Shown here: positions 52,475-61,629 of the stretch, in pieces | Layout of the letters: every line of letters starts with the position of its first letter | Numbering within the stretch: position 1 is the first letter of the stretch | NCBI GenBank assembly: GCA_010672825.2 | Contig: JAAHFU020000002.1 | Coordinates: 1,624,001-1,688,000 of the forward strand | Origin: Leptolyngbya sp. SIO1E4 | GTDB taxonomy: Bacteria; Cyanobacteriota; Cyanobacteriia; Phormidesmidales; Phormidesmidaceae | Direction of reading: 5' to 3' | Length of the DNA stretch: 64,000 bases | The notes under the pieces: model-generated | The model's input: only the letters and a program-made list of their open reading frames with translations | What the model was told of the DNA's origin: nothing | Database searches by the model: none | Program-made: the position numbers and the translations under genes

Positions 52475-54286
52475 TTAAGCCGGCACCACAACCTGCTCTG
52501 ATCCAAACAGGCCAAAGGCATTATGAACCGCTTTGAGCGCCTTGACGCCATCCGCTTCAGCCACCAGGCAGCTGATTTTGATTTCTGATGTAGCAATCAT
52601 TTGGATGTTGATAGTTTGCTCTGAGAGGGCGTCAAACATGCGTGCAGCCACGCCAGGGGTATTGATCATGCCCATGCCGACGATGCTGATTTTTGCGATC
52701 GCCTCATCTACCGCCACTTCTCCGCACCCTAATTCAGCGGCAGCGTCCTCTACGATGGCTTTGGCCTGGGCCACTTCTGCTTGCGCCACGGTAAATGCGA
52801 TGTCGCGGGTGGTCTTGCCGTTTACCAGGCGACACCGCTGCGACTGGATGATCATATCCACGCTGACGCTGGCCTCAGCCAGGAGTTGAAAGATGCGAGC
52901 AGCCATCCCTGGCTGGTCAGGGACGTGACGGATTGCAACCTGTGCCTGCTTTTGATCGAGGGCTGCCCCACGGACCTGGGGAGCGCGGTCGCTGGCTGGT
53001 TGGGCATGGTCGCCAACCAACGGTGAGCAGGTGACCTGAAACGCCTGACACAGGGCTGTAATTGCGCGATCGCAATCGGCCATGCGCACAGTACAGCTCA
53101 CTTTAACCTCCGAGGTTGAAATCAGCTGAATGTTGACCCCCGCTGCAGCCAGGGTCGAGAACATGCGAGCTGCCACCCCAGGGCGACCGATCATGCCTGC
53201 ACCCACAATGCTGACTTTGGCCACCTGACTATCCACAAAAACCTCGGCTTGGGTCTGATCGGTGGGGGTGTCTCGGAGGGCGGGCGCGATCGCAGTGGCG
53301 ACGGCTTCAGCTTTGGGCAGGTTAGACCGGGTCACAGTGAAGGCAATGTCGTTGGTGTTGCCCTCGTGGATAGACTGGATCACCAAATCTACATCCAGGC
53401 TTTGGGCCGCAATTTCTCCAAATAGGCGAGCCGCAATGCCGGGTCGGTCTGGAATCCGCAGCAAAGCCACCTTAGCTTGGTCAATATCAAACTCGACCGC
53501 ATCTACAGGATGCACCAGTTCTAGCCCAGCTAAGGATTTGGGCTGGCGGGCTGGGGCAATGACATGGGTGCCTGGGGCATCTGTCCAGCTAGAGCGAACG
53601 ACTAAGGGAACACCATAGTTACGCGCGATCTCAACCGCCCGGGGATGTAACACTTTAGCCCCTAAACTGGCCAGCTCTAGCATTTCGTCACAGGTGATCG
53701 TCTCCATCAACTGGGCCTCAGGCACCAATCGGGGATCTGTTGTCAAAATGCCAGGAACGTCAGTGTAGATTTCACATTTTGCAGCCCCTAGCGCCGCTGC
53801 AAGGGCTACAGCAGAGGTATCTGAGCCGCCGCGACCAAGGGTTGTGATTTCTAGATCAGTACTTTGGCTGATGCCCTGAAAGCCAGCTACTACCACCACT
53901 TTGCCATCTTGTAAGTGGCGCTGTATGCGTTCAGTGCGAATGTTCAGAATGCGAGCCCGCGCGTGCTCAGCTTCCGTGACAATCCCCACTTGTGCCCCTG
54001 TCAGGGAGATGGCGTCTTGCCCTAATGCGTGCAACGCCATACTGAGGAGGGCGATCGAGACTTGCTCTCCCGTAGAGAGCAGCATGTCCATTTCTCGTCG
54101 ACTCGGATTGTCAGAAATCTGATCGGCCAACTTCACAAGACCATCGGTTGTTTTGCCCATTGCAGAGACAACAACCGCAACCTGATTCCCACCCTCAACC
54201 GTTTGTTTAACCCGCTGGGCGACAGACTGAATCCGTTCTACAGACCCAACGGAGGTTCCCCCAAATTTTTGAACAATCAGCACCAT
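52475..54286 (-). CDS. lysC: aspartate kinase with duplicated ACT pair
   Basis: Catalyses aspartate phosphorylation, the first step to Lys, Thr and Met. The kinase domain (about 1-235) opens [20 protein letters not shown] and contains [20 protein letters not shown]. Then come two pairs of ACT regulatory domains (about 265-425 and 440-595), with closely similar blocks such as [19 protein letters not shown] and [19 protein letters not shown]. Four ACT domains and about 600 residues are typical of cyanobacterial LysC, whose extra pair extends feedback control. Confidence 0.97.
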   Translation of the reverse strand: MVLIVQKFGGTSVGSVERIQSVAQRVKQTVEGGNQVAVVVSAMGKTTDGLVKLADQISDNPSRREMDMLLSTGEQVSIALLSMALHALGQDAISLTGAQVGIVTEAEHARARILNIRTERIQRHLQDGKVVVVAGFQGISQSTDLEITTLGRGGSDTSAVALAAALGAAKCEIYTDVPGILTTDPRLVPEAQLMETITCDEMLELASLGAKVLHPRAVEIARNYGVPLVVRSSWTDAPGTHVIAPARQPKSLAGLELVHPVDAVEFDIDQAKVALLRIPDRPGIAARLFGEIAAQSLDVDLVIQSIHEGNTNDIAFTVTRSNLPKAEAVATAIAPALRDTPTDQTQAEVFVDSQVAKVSIVGAGMIGRPGVAARMFSTLAAAGVNIQLISTSEVKVSCTVRMADCDRAITALCQAFQVTCSPLVGDHAQPASDRAPQVRGAALDQKQAQVAIRHVPDQPGMAARIFQLLAEASVSVDMIIQSQRCRLVNGKTTRDIAFTVAQAEVAQAKAIVEDAAAELGCGEVAVDEAIAKISIVGMGMINTPGVAARMFDALSEQTINIQMIATSEIKISCLVAEADGVKALKAVHNAFGLFGSEQVVVPA

Positions 54287-54437
54287 AGGTTAGCCAATCT
54301 CGATCGCAATCACGCTGTTGTATTGAATGCCTTAGGGAGATCAGATCTTGACCCCAGGCACACCGCTAGGCATGACTTTCATGCCAATGCTTCCCAAGGG
54401 TATCGTATGTCGTGGTTTAATCGATATCTGTTCGCTG

Positions 54438-54523
54438 CAGCGGTTTGCAGTTGGATCAAGCCACCCCAAACCCTAGACCCTGTCTTGGCCCAGATATTCT
54501 GGATTCCGCTGAATCAGGCGATA
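54438..54523 (+). repeat. dispersed repeat family A, copy 8
   Basis: AGCGGTTTGCAGTTGGATCAA start, CCCAAACCCTAGACCCTGTC, a variant hairpin block (CAGATATTCTGG) and a GCGATAG end. Confidence 0.82.
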
Positions 54524-54550
54524 GAACCCGGTAGGACTGTTAAAAAATCT

Positions 54551-54579
54551 AAAAAACCGCCATGGAGAGACCACAGCGG
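54551..54579 (-). terminator. terminator of the YHS lipoprotein gene
   Basis: On the minus strand CCGCTGTGG and CCATGGCGG form a 9-pair stem with two wobble pairs and a TCTCT loop, followed by six T. Confidence 0.8.
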
Positions 54580-54644
54580 AAAAATTAGCGGTTTATTGAC
54601 GTCACAGCAGCCGCGTTAAGCAGAGGCTCTAATGCGCCAGATCC

Positions 54645-55220
54645 TTAATTTTCTAGAACCCCAGGCCAGTTCGCATCAGCCTTGGCGATGTTGCCCGGAA
54701 TGTCTTGGGACCACCTATTTTGGACATTTTCGTTGAAGTTGAGATAGAGCTTACCGTCTACAATTCTCCAGGCCGTGGGGTCAATCGGGGCTGTGCTGCC
54801 CTGGCTGACTGCCCAAGCACAGAAACCGCCGTACTGAGGCGCATATTTTTCAGGGTCGCTGGCGAACAAATCTCGGTTATCAGCGCTGGCAAAGTACCAA
54901 GTTGCATCACCCCATTCATGGGTAAACTGGTCGCTGCCTGCAACGTAGGCACTCTCAGTGAAATACGCCACTGGGTCAGCACCTCTGATGGCAACCTCAT
55001 CTTCAGCATAGATAGCGAAGGGCTGAGCAGTCTCAGAGACTTCTGGCGCTGTTTCTGATGCTGCTTGTTCTGAGGCGGGCTGAGTCGGTTCTGATGCTGC
55101 TTGGGGCTGTTCTGACGCGGGTGGAGTATTCGTTTCGGGGGCGTCTGCTTGGGGGGCAGAGTTACAACTTGCGATCAGCAATACAGCCGACACGGCAGAC
55201 AAGATGAAGGGTGCACGCAT
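54645..55220 (-). CDS. YHS-domain lipoprotein
   Basis: The product is 191 residues with signal peptide and lipobox IASC (Cys near 19). A Pro/Glu/Ala/Ser-rich linker (about 20-68) follows, then a YHS-type domain (about 70-185). This contains DPVAYFTESAYVAGSDQFTHEWGDATWYFASADNRDLFASDPEKYAPQYGG, reported here only as landmarks DPVAYF, HEWGDATWYF and APQYGGFCAW. The YHS fold often binds copper or other metals. GGAGAAG stands before the ATG. The linker would allow the domain to reach from the membrane into the periplasm or lumen. Confidence 0.9.
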   Translation of the reverse strand: MRAPFILSAVSAVLLIASCNSAPQADAPETNTPPASEQPQAASEPTQPASEQAASETAPEVSETAQPFAIYAEDEVAIRGADPVAYFTESAYVAGSDQFTHEWGDATWYFASADNRDLFASDPEKYAPQYGGFCAWAVSQGSTAPIDPTAWRIVDGKLYLNFNENVQNRWSQDIPGNIAKADANWPGVLEN

Positions 55221-55507
55221 GAATCTTCTCCCAAAAGTTAGTGTGAGCGCGACTGCACCTCAAACGCTACTGTTTCAACCTTAGGCGTGGCTGAGAAGCC
55301 CCTAAAGATAGTTTGAATTCAGAGGTAAAGGGAGACGCTAGCGACCAGCAGTTGTCTGCAGCAAAGGGTACCGCAGTTGCAACCTTGTTTGAGTCACTTC
55401 AGAAGCGTACCCATTCAATCAGGCACAAACAGTTTTACCGGAAAAGCCACTTTCCCACTGAATTATTTAAGTGAGTCCCGCAAACAAGTTGTCATCTTTA
55501 AATTGCC

Positions 55508-55657
55508 ATGTTTGCTGCCCCCATTATCGCAATTGCACTCATTGTCCTTTTTCTATGGACGCGAGAGTGTCTGCCAAGCTCAGAAGATTCATCAGATTCT
55601 ATTGATGAGCCAGAGGATATTGTTCAAGCTTTAACCCGGTATCTTAAGGACGATTAA
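55508..55657 (+). CDS. possible small membrane protein, 49 aa
   Basis: This short frame encodes an N-terminal hydrophobic helix (MFAAPIIAIALIVLFLW) followed by Thr-Arg and an acidic tail (SSEDSSDSIDEPEDIVQALT, ending RYLKDD). The layout of one helix plus soluble tail is that of many real small membrane proteins, and the composition is not random. There is no clear RBS, and the stop codon abuts family A copy 9. It could be chance. Confidence 0.45.
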   Translation: MFAAPIIAIALIVLFLWTRECLPSSEDSSDSIDEPEDIVQALTRYLKDD

Positions 55658-55658
55658 G

Positions 55659-55750
55659 AGCGGTTTGCCTTTGGATCAGGCCCATCCTAGACCCCAAACC
55701 CTAGGTCCTGTCTTGACCCAGATGTCCTGGATTCAAGTGCACAGGCTATA
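55659..55750 (+). repeat. dispersed repeat family A, copy 9
   Basis: GCGGTTTGCCTTTGGATCAGG start, CCTAGACCCCAAACCCTAGG, GTCTTGACCCAGATGTCCTG, and a GGCTATA end that merges into family B copy 4. Confidence 0.88.
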
Positions 55751-55852
55751 TTGCACCTGAAGTGCCGGTTAGGACAGTCAGATTTCCTGAAATCCTCATG
55801 CAGCAAGGCTTTGACTTCTGCCTTCTGCCTTCTGCTTTCTGCCTTTTGCTAC
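55747..55852 (+). repeat. dispersed repeat family B, copy 4
   Basis: Starts TATTGCACCTGAAGTGCC, then GTTAGGACAGTCAGATTTCC, CATGCAGCAAGGC and the heptamer array (TTCTGCC x3, TTTCTGCC, TTTTGCTAC). Best preserved copy of the family. Confidence 0.9.
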
Positions 55853-55972
55853 AGGTGCAAAGGCTTGGCTGGCCGCAGCCTGGCTGGAGACTTGCGTTGA
55901 AACAACATTCCCAAGGCTTGGCCATGCCAGGCCTTGGGAATCAGGTGCAAGGTTTTGGGAACGCGCTGGGTG

Positions 55973-57232
55973 TTAGAAAAGGTTGTCTAACAGCGCAATG
56001 AGGCGATCGCACTCCGCCACGGTGTTGTAGTGCACCATGCTGACCCGCACCACCCCGTCCTGAGGCACTAACCCCAAATCTTCGATTAGGCGCAGGGCGT
56101 AGAAATGGCCATAGCGGATGCCGATTTGGTGAGAATCAATTTGGGAGGGAATCTTGGCGCTGCTGACGCCGTCTATGACAAAGGAAATGGTTGGGACGCG
56201 ACGGTCTGGATCAGGATCGGGGCATCCGATAATGCGGACATTGGGCTTACTCCGCAGGAAGGTGAGCAGGCGATCGCTCAAAGTCGCTTCATGATCACGA
56301 ATCAGCGAAAACGCCTGACTGAGTTGACCTGGCACATCCGTCGCAGTTTGGTGACCCCAATGGTGCTGCGCCAGCGTTCGAAAATAGTCGGTAATCGCAA
56401 CCAGACTGTAGCTCAGCTCATAGCTGCTGCCCCCTGGCTGAAACTTGTAAGGAACTGCCGTATTGTCAATGAAGTAGTGGTTGTACCCCGGCAGCGCTAG
56501 CAAGTGCTCTCGCTTGCCGTAGAGCAGGGCTAGATGAGGGCCGTACACCTTGTACAGGCTGAAGGCGTAGAAATCGACATCCAAAGCCTGCACATCGACT
56601 TGGCGATGGGGGGCGTAGGCGACACCGTCTACACAGATGCGGGCGCCGTGGGCGTGGACAAGATCTGCAATTTGGCGAATGGGGGCGATCGTGCCTAGAA
56701 CATTTGAGGTGTGGGTTACGGCGACTAACCGCGTTTGGGATGTCAGCAATGCCGCTAGATCGCTTAACTCCAGTTCAAACGTGTCAGGGTTAACGCGCCA
56801 CACCTTTAAGACAATGCCCTGACGCTGCAACTCCATCCACGGACTGATATTGGCTTCGTGGTCGCAGTTGGTGACAATAATCTCGTCCCCCGGCTGCAGT
56901 GTTTGCCCCAAACAATGAGCCAAAATCCGCAACAGCGCCGAGGTGCTAGATCCTAAAATCACCTCTGCCGGGTCAGCCGCATTAATCAGCGTGGCCATGG
57001 CCTCAGCCCCTTGGGCCACCCGCGCCGTGGCGGTTTGCGAAACCTGGTAGGATGCGCCCAACTGTACATTGGAGGTGTACAGAAACTCAGTGATGCGATC
57101 CACCACGGGCTGTAAAATTTGAGACCCCCCAGCGTTATCAAAAAAAGTCCAGTCTCCTGCTAGAGCAGGGAAGTGCTGGCGCACGTAGTCTAATTGCAAG
57201 GTCGGGGTAGCCGTTGAAGGAGCAAGGGACAT
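55973..57232 (-). CDS. cysteine-desulfurase-like aminotransferase class V
   Basis: PLP enzyme of 419 residues. It begins YVRQHFPALAGDWTFFDNAGGSQ, the start of the TIGR01976 cysteine desulfurase-like family. The cofactor lysine is in DFYAFSLYKVYGPHLALLYG, and the PLP Asp is in ARICVDGVAYAPHR. The catalytic Cys loop of true NifS/SufS enzymes is not evident near the C-terminus, so activity as a desulfurase is uncertain. It is a single gene, divergent from the Uma2 gene. Confidence 0.88.
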   Translation of the reverse strand: MSLAPSTATPTLQLDYVRQHFPALAGDWTFFDNAGGSQILQPVVDRITEFLYTSNVQLGASYQVSQTATARVAQGAEAMATLINAADPAEVILGSSTSALLRILAHCLGQTLQPGDEIIVTNCDHEANISPWMELQRQGIVLKVWRVNPDTFELELSDLAALLTSQTRLVAVTHTSNVLGTIAPIRQIADLVHAHGARICVDGVAYAPHRQVDVQALDVDFYAFSLYKVYGPHLALLYGKREHLLALPGYNHYFIDNTAVPYKFQPGGSSYELSYSLVAITDYFRTLAQHHWGHQTATDVPGQLSQAFSLIRDHEATLSDRLLTFLRSKPNVRIIGCPDPDPDRRVPTISFVIDGVSSAKIPSQIDSHQIGIRYGHFYALRLIEDLGLVPQDGVVRVSMVHYNTVAECDRLIALLDNLF

Positions 57233-57338
57233 GACACACTGAGGTAAAGCGACTGCCCTATTATGTTCGCGTGTCTCATCAATGGGATATCCTGATTTCT
57301 TCGAGATAAGCTCGGATTAAAGCTGAGGAGCGCGTGCC

Positions 57339-57917
57339 ATGACCACTGCCTCTAGCCAACACAAAACCTACACCGCGGAAGACTATCTAACCCTAGAGAT
57401 AGCGTCAGATATCCGAAGCGAATACCGCAGTGGGGAAATCGTACCCATGACCGGAGGTACGCCTGAACACAATCAAATTGCCAGTGCATTGAATGCGTTA
57501 TTGTGGTTCGGCCTCCGGGGCAAGCCCTACAGTATCTTCATTACTGACCAGCGGCTTTGGATTCCTGCTGTGAACGTTTACACTTACCCAGATGCAATGG
57601 TGATTGCAAATCCCGTGAATCTGAAGCCAGGACGCAAAGACACGGTCACGAATCCAGTATTGATTGCAGAAATCTTGTCAGACTCAACTCAAAGCTATGA
57701 CCGTAGTGATAAGTTTGAGTCCTACCGTACGATTCCGACATTTCAGGAATATCTGCTGATTGACCAGTACAGACCCTATGTCGAGCAATTTGTGAAACGA
57801 TCCGAGCATCAGTGGTTGTTCACAGAACATAGTGGTCTAGATGCCCAGGTGAGCGTATCGTCTGTGGGGGTTGAGTTAGCCTTGAGAGACCTGTACGAAA
57901 ATGTGGTGAGCGGCTAG
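57339..57917 (+). CDS. Uma2-family (DUF820) putative endonuclease
   Basis: The protein has 192 residues with the PD-(D/E)xK-like core of the family: an early Glu in SDIRSEYRSGEI, YPDAMVI, PVLIAEILSDST and YDRSDKFESYRTIPTFQEYLLID. This family is expanded in cyanobacteria, often in tens of copies, with no clear role. GAGGAG lies before the ATG. It is not beside any toxin, methylase or mobile gene, so no system can be inferred. Confidence 0.93.
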   Translation: MTTASSQHKTYTAEDYLTLEIASDIRSEYRSGEIVPMTGGTPEHNQIASALNALLWFGLRGKPYSIFITDQRLWIPAVNVYTYPDAMVIANPVNLKPGRKDTVTNPVLIAEILSDSTQSYDRSDKFESYRTIPTFQEYLLIDQYRPYVEQFVKRSEHQWLFTEHSGLDAQVSVSSVGVELALRDLYENVVSG

Positions 57918-57951
57918 CCGCAAGTGTTTTTCTGGGGGGTGTTGTTTCAAC

Positions 57952-58989
57952 TTACGCCCAACGTCGAAAGAAGCTGTTCTCTTCCCAGACGGCAGCTGTA
58001 CGTTGTTCGATCGCGCCCATTGCTTCCGCACTTAGGGGTTGAAATGCTTGAGCAGTGGCGACATTTTCTTCTAGCTGGGCCACGGTTTCTGCCGCGATGA
58101 TGCAGGTGTGCACCCCTGGCTGTGAGAGGGCATAGCCCATGGCTTCTGGCATGCCTGAGAGCACCCCTGGCTGAAACAGTCGCCCATAGGCAGGCACCTT
58201 CATGGCAATAATGCCTGCATTTTGCTGCTGGGCCACCGGCAGCACCGTGGTGATGAACGGTTGTGGTGTGTGTTTATCGGCAGCGTTGATGGGCACCAGG
58301 GCTGCATCGAATGGGTAGCGCTGCAGCGCCGCGACGATAATCTCGGGGTTGTGGTGGCCGGTGATGCCGACATGACGCACCAATCCCTGCGCCTGAGCTT
58401 CTTGAGCGGCTTTGATAGCGCCCGTTTGAGGCTGTAAAAGCGTGTCTAAATCCCAGTCGTAGGTGAGCGCATGGAACTGCCACAGATCGAGGGTATCGGT
58501 CTTGAGTCGCTGCAGCGATCGCTCCAATTCTCGCCAGGCCCCATCATAGCTGCGCTGACTGGTTTTGGTGGCAATCACCACCTCCGAGCGATAAGACGGC
58601 AACACCTGCCCTAAAAAGGTTTCACTAGGGCCATAGTTGGCAGCCGTGTCAAAATAGCGGACTCCGAGTTCCAATGCTCGCTGGATAATCGTGAGCGCTT
58701 CAGCCTCGTCATTCGTGCGAGACAACGGTGAGGCTGAGCCGCCCAGCCCTAGGATGGGGAGCACGAGGCCCGTTTTACCCAAGGGCCGCTCTGGCATCGC
58801 AGCGGGCGGCGTAGATGCGTCGGTTGAAGCCGTAACGGTTGGGAGGGTAGGAGTCTCTGCGGAGACGTCAGGTATGGCCAACTGAGAATGCGTGATCGCC
58901 TGCTGGCAGGCCGAAACTCCGAAAGCACCGCCCGTAGCACTCAGGGCAGTGAGCAAAAATTTGCGGCGAGTCTGGGAATGCCGAGTCAT
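57952..58989 (-). CDS. exported aldo/keto reductase
   Basis: 345 residues. The N-terminus MTRHSQTRRKFLLTALSATG has a twin-arginine signal (RRKFLL), and a lipobox-like VSACQ follows, so the enzyme is likely exported folded with its NADP(H) cofactor or anchored. The aldo/keto reductase barrel starts near 68 (RPLGKTGLVLPILGLGG). The catalytic tetrad is complete: Asp and Tyr in RYFDTAANYGPS, Lys in VIATKTS and His in DLWQFHAL. ATG 58989 is used rather than an in-frame TTG at 58995. Substrate unknown. Confidence 0.92.
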   Translation of the reverse strand: MTRHSQTRRKFLLTALSATGGAFGVSACQQAITHSQLAIPDVSAETPTLPTVTASTDASTPPAAMPERPLGKTGLVLPILGLGGSASPLSRTNDEAEALTIIQRALELGVRYFDTAANYGPSETFLGQVLPSYRSEVVIATKTSQRSYDGAWRELERSLQRLKTDTLDLWQFHALTYDWDLDTLLQPQTGAIKAAQEAQAQGLVRHVGITGHHNPEIIVAALQRYPFDAALVPINAADKHTPQPFITTVLPVAQQQNAGIIAMKVPAYGRLFQPGVLSGMPEAMGYALSQPGVHTCIIAAETVAQLEENVATAQAFQPLSAEAMGAIEQRTAAVWEENSFFRRWA

Positions 58990-59270
58990 GGGCAATTTGT
59001 GGGCGTCATCAAAGGCGGATTGATTTCATGCTAGCAAGGGGAATTTGGGGTGAGGGGACGGCGACATAACGATAGCTTTAGCCATATTGCTTAAGACACT
59101 GCGTAAAGCTGTCTTGCTGAGTGCAAAGGTATCGGGCGTTTGCCTATTCAGAAAGTGAGCGATGTGAAAGGATTTCGACGACGCTTCAAAAACGAACAGG
59201 TCCGAGACTACATTGTCTGGTTCGCCAACAAGGCAGTGGAAATGCAAATCCCACTGTTCCCAGCGATCGC

Positions 59271-59537
59271 CGAGTCATTCTTTTAGATATCACTATGCCG
59301 AAGATGATCACTATGCCGAAGATGAACGAGATCGAACTCCTCCAAGAATTAAGAAAAGATCCTGAGCCAGCTTCTATACCGGCTTTCGTATTAACTACTT
59401 CAGATGAATATCGAGACCAGATAGATGCATATGAGCTTAACATCGCTGGTTAAGTTTTGAAGCCAATTGAATTTTCTTGCCTTACTGAAATCATCACTTT
59501 CTTGGACAGGTGTTGGGCGGTCTGCGAATTACCATAA
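59271..59537 (+). pseudogene. decayed Rcp1/CheY-like response regulator fragment
   Basis: The frame reads RVILLDITMPKM, the phospho-acceptor strand of a receiver, then an 18-bp direct duplication repeats ITMPKM. It continues LLQELRKDPEPASIPAFVLTTSDE. At the position normally Tyr before VLKPIEF there is TAA (59451-59453), and the remaining reading frame (VLKPIEFSCLTEIITFLDRCW) is still receiver-like to the stop at 59537. The N-terminal acidic-pair strand is missing upstream. So there are at least three lesions: 5' truncation, duplication and nonsense mutation. Confidence 0.85.
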
Positions 59538-59600
59538 GCAAGATTTAAGTAGTTACTAAACTACTAGAGATGAATAATTTTCTGCATATTTTAGTGGTAT

Positions 59601-59796
59601 TTCACTTGAAGTGCTAGTTAGGGCAATTGGATTTTCTGAAATCCTTACAGCATTTCCTTGCCTGGTGAGGTACATCACTTTACCTGAGCACAAGGGTTTC
59701 AGGTCGTTATTTGTACCTCACTAGCTTCAGAAAAGCTGTATGCAGCCAGGTTTGGATTTCTGCCTTCTGCCCTCTGCTTTCTGCCTTTTGCTATAG
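59601..59796 (+). repeat. dispersed repeat family B, copy 5, interrupted
   Basis: Family B from TTCACTTGAAGTGCTAGTTA and TTGGATTTTCTGAAATCC is interrupted at CCTTA and resumes at TGCAGCCAGG with the heptamer array ending TTTTGCTATAG at 59796. Confidence 0.85.
59648..59738. mobile_element. 91-bp MITE inserted in family B copy, TA duplicated
   Basis: The insert starts CAGCATTTCC and ends AAAAGCTG, with internal inverted blocks GTGAGGTACA and TGTACCTCAC. It is flanked on both sides by TA (59646-59647 and 59739-59740), while uninterrupted B copies have CCTTATGCAGC at this site. A TA duplication is the mark of IS630/Tc1-mariner-type insertion. Confidence 0.8.
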
Positions 59797-59807
59797 TCAT
59801 GGCGAAT

Positions 59808-61493
59808 TCAATAGCGGTAGTTCACACTAAAGTAGAACCCATTATCTTGAATATTATTGTTCCGATCACTTAAATCTACCAGCGGTACACCATAATCGAA
59901 CTTCATCTGTAACCCTTGGGTTGGTGTCAAGATGATTCCCAGTCCAGCGCCTGCCAAAAATCGCTGGGTTGGTTGTACATTTGGGTTATTCGTCTGGTTC
60001 CAGACATACCCTAGGTCGATAAAAGGGGTTAACTGCATGACCGGATGGCTCGTTTCTTGATCGCGAAGAACTGTAATCCGATCTTCTATTGATAATCGAA
60101 AGCCATTGTCGCCAGATCGCACATTTTGGCGAAAGCCTCGCAGTGATTGTCCCCCACCGATGACAAATTGCTCTGATGCCAACAAACTATTAGGAGTGAA
60201 CTGGGCACTGCCCTGCACAATCAACAAATTATTGACCCCCAGTCGTTGCACCCGTTGGAATTGACCTAGCCAACTGAAGAACTGACCATCTGGGGTGGAG
60301 CCAGCATTTTGGGTGGCATTAAACAGACCCGTTCCAAAGCTAAACTGCGATTGCAAAGCCCAGGCTCCTGACAGATCCCGTTTGATATAGTCTTGACCAA
60401 ATTTGATGACGCTGGTGCGGCTAATCCCATTGTCATCAGGGCCAATCCCAAAGGGAAAAGGAGAGTCAAACAAAAAGGTCTGACCTTCGCGATAGGCGAA
60501 CCCCAAAGAAAGGGCAAATTCTTCACGGGGCGTGCGGATTAAAGGCTGCCGAAAGCTGACTTCATAAAATTCAGAATAGCCGTCGATCTCGAGGTCTGTC
60601 TGGGTTTGGGTGCTGTCGCTAAAGAGTGCTCGCAGTTGCAAAGTCCCCTCCATGGCATTGAGAGGAATGCGATAACCCAGGTCATAAAGGTTAGACCCGC
60701 CCGTGGTTGAACGACTGTAAGCAACAGAGATTTGGTCGCCCCAACCCGTGAGGTTCCGATAGCTGAGGGCGACCCCGGTACGGACATCGCCGATACTGGG
60801 TGGAGAATAGTTATCGACAGACAAATCAGCATTGAAGGGTTTCGCTTCGTCGACAGTCACCTGGAGAATGGTTTCGCCCGTCCCTTCGCCGGGGAGCAGG
60901 GTGCCGGCAACAGAATCGAAGAGCGGATTCAGTTGCAAGAGTCGAAGTTGGTCTTCGATCGCTCCCAGTTGGGCTGGTGTCCCTGTTCCCAGGGCAAGGC
61001 GTCGTTTCAGATAGCCGGTGTTGGTTTGTTGGTTACCCTCGATTTGGATATCGCTGATCGTGCCTTCGATGACTTGGATTTGAATCGTGCCATCGGTCAC
61101 TTCTTGCTCAGAGAGCACCGCCCGTGAGGTGAGGTAACCCTGATCAAAGTACAGCTGGGTAATAGCCTCGGCGAGGGCTTGCAGTTCGTTAATAGACGCG
61201 TCTCGACCTTCAAGTGGAGACACTAAGGGTTCAAAGTCGGTGGCAGTGAAGACGGTGCTGCCAATGACTTCGATTTGGGTGACCGGAACGGTGACGTCGC
61301 CGTCGGGGATGTCAGTTGTGGGCGGGGGAGTCGGGGTGATCGGCGAGGTCGTGTCAGGTGGGATGGCGTTTTCGGGATCTGGCAGGGGTTGGGGTAGGCG
61401 GTCTTCATTGGGATTGGGCCTCACTGGTTGAGCGTGGCTGGGGGTCGTGATCAGAAGGCTGAGGAGGAGCGGGGTAACAGCGAGAAATTTCAT
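59808..61493 (-). CDS. TpsB/ShlB-family outer-membrane transporter
   Basis: The product has 561 residues. A signal peptide (MKFLAVTPLLLSLLITTPSHA) and Pro-rich segment (to about 70) are followed by POTRA domains (about 70-220, VTQIEVIGSTVFTATDFEPL and ISDIQIEGNQQTNTGYLKRRL). A beta-barrel then runs to the terminal aromatic residue (FYFSVNYRY). The conserved barrel motif is SLRGFRQNVRSGDNG. Such proteins translocate a partner through the outer membrane (two-partner secretion). It lies 136 bp downstream of the DUF4347 gene on the same strand, which is the candidate substrate. Confidence 0.93.
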   Translation of the reverse strand: MKFLAVTPLLLSLLITTPSHAQPVRPNPNEDRLPQPLPDPENAIPPDTTSPITPTPPPTTDIPDGDVTVPVTQIEVIGSTVFTATDFEPLVSPLEGRDASINELQALAEAITQLYFDQGYLTSRAVLSEQEVTDGTIQIQVIEGTISDIQIEGNQQTNTGYLKRRLALGTGTPAQLGAIEDQLRLLQLNPLFDSVAGTLLPGEGTGETILQVTVDEAKPFNADLSVDNYSPPSIGDVRTGVALSYRNLTGWGDQISVAYSRSTTGGSNLYDLGYRIPLNAMEGTLQLRALFSDSTQTQTDLEIDGYSEFYEVSFRQPLIRTPREEFALSLGFAYREGQTFLFDSPFPFGIGPDDNGISRTSVIKFGQDYIKRDLSGAWALQSQFSFGTGLFNATQNAGSTPDGQFFSWLGQFQRVQRLGVNNLLIVQGSAQFTPNSLLASEQFVIGGGQSLRGFRQNVRSGDNGFRLSIEDRITVLRDQETSHPVMQLTPFIDLGYVWNQTNNPNVQPTQRFLAGAGLGIILTPTQGLQMKFDYGVPLVDLSDRNNNIQDNGFYFSVNYRY

Positions 61494-61629
61494 AGAGGCA
61501 CCAGAAATACGGCATATGGCGTTGCGGCGATCGGAGATGAGCCCATTAGGGCAAACCAGGCGAGCAATGGGTTACAAACTGCCTTTCAGGCGCCAGTTAC
61601 GCCCCACCTGGAATCCAGAATACAAATGA

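Noticed and set aside
55377-55634. 85-residue frame overlapping the 49-residue candidate
   Set aside because: The composition is random (many Ser, Leu, His), there is no RBS, and its 3' part lies over the better small membrane protein frame.
57339-57917. Uma2 protein as part of a defence system
   Set aside because: No methylase, toxin, nuclease or mobile gene is beside it. Uma2 genes are scattered widely in cyanobacteria.
59160-59280. Upstream extension of the receiver pseudogene to a full response regulator
   Set aside because: No acidic-pair strand (LLVDD type) can be read in any frame upstream of 59271, so the N-terminus is missing.
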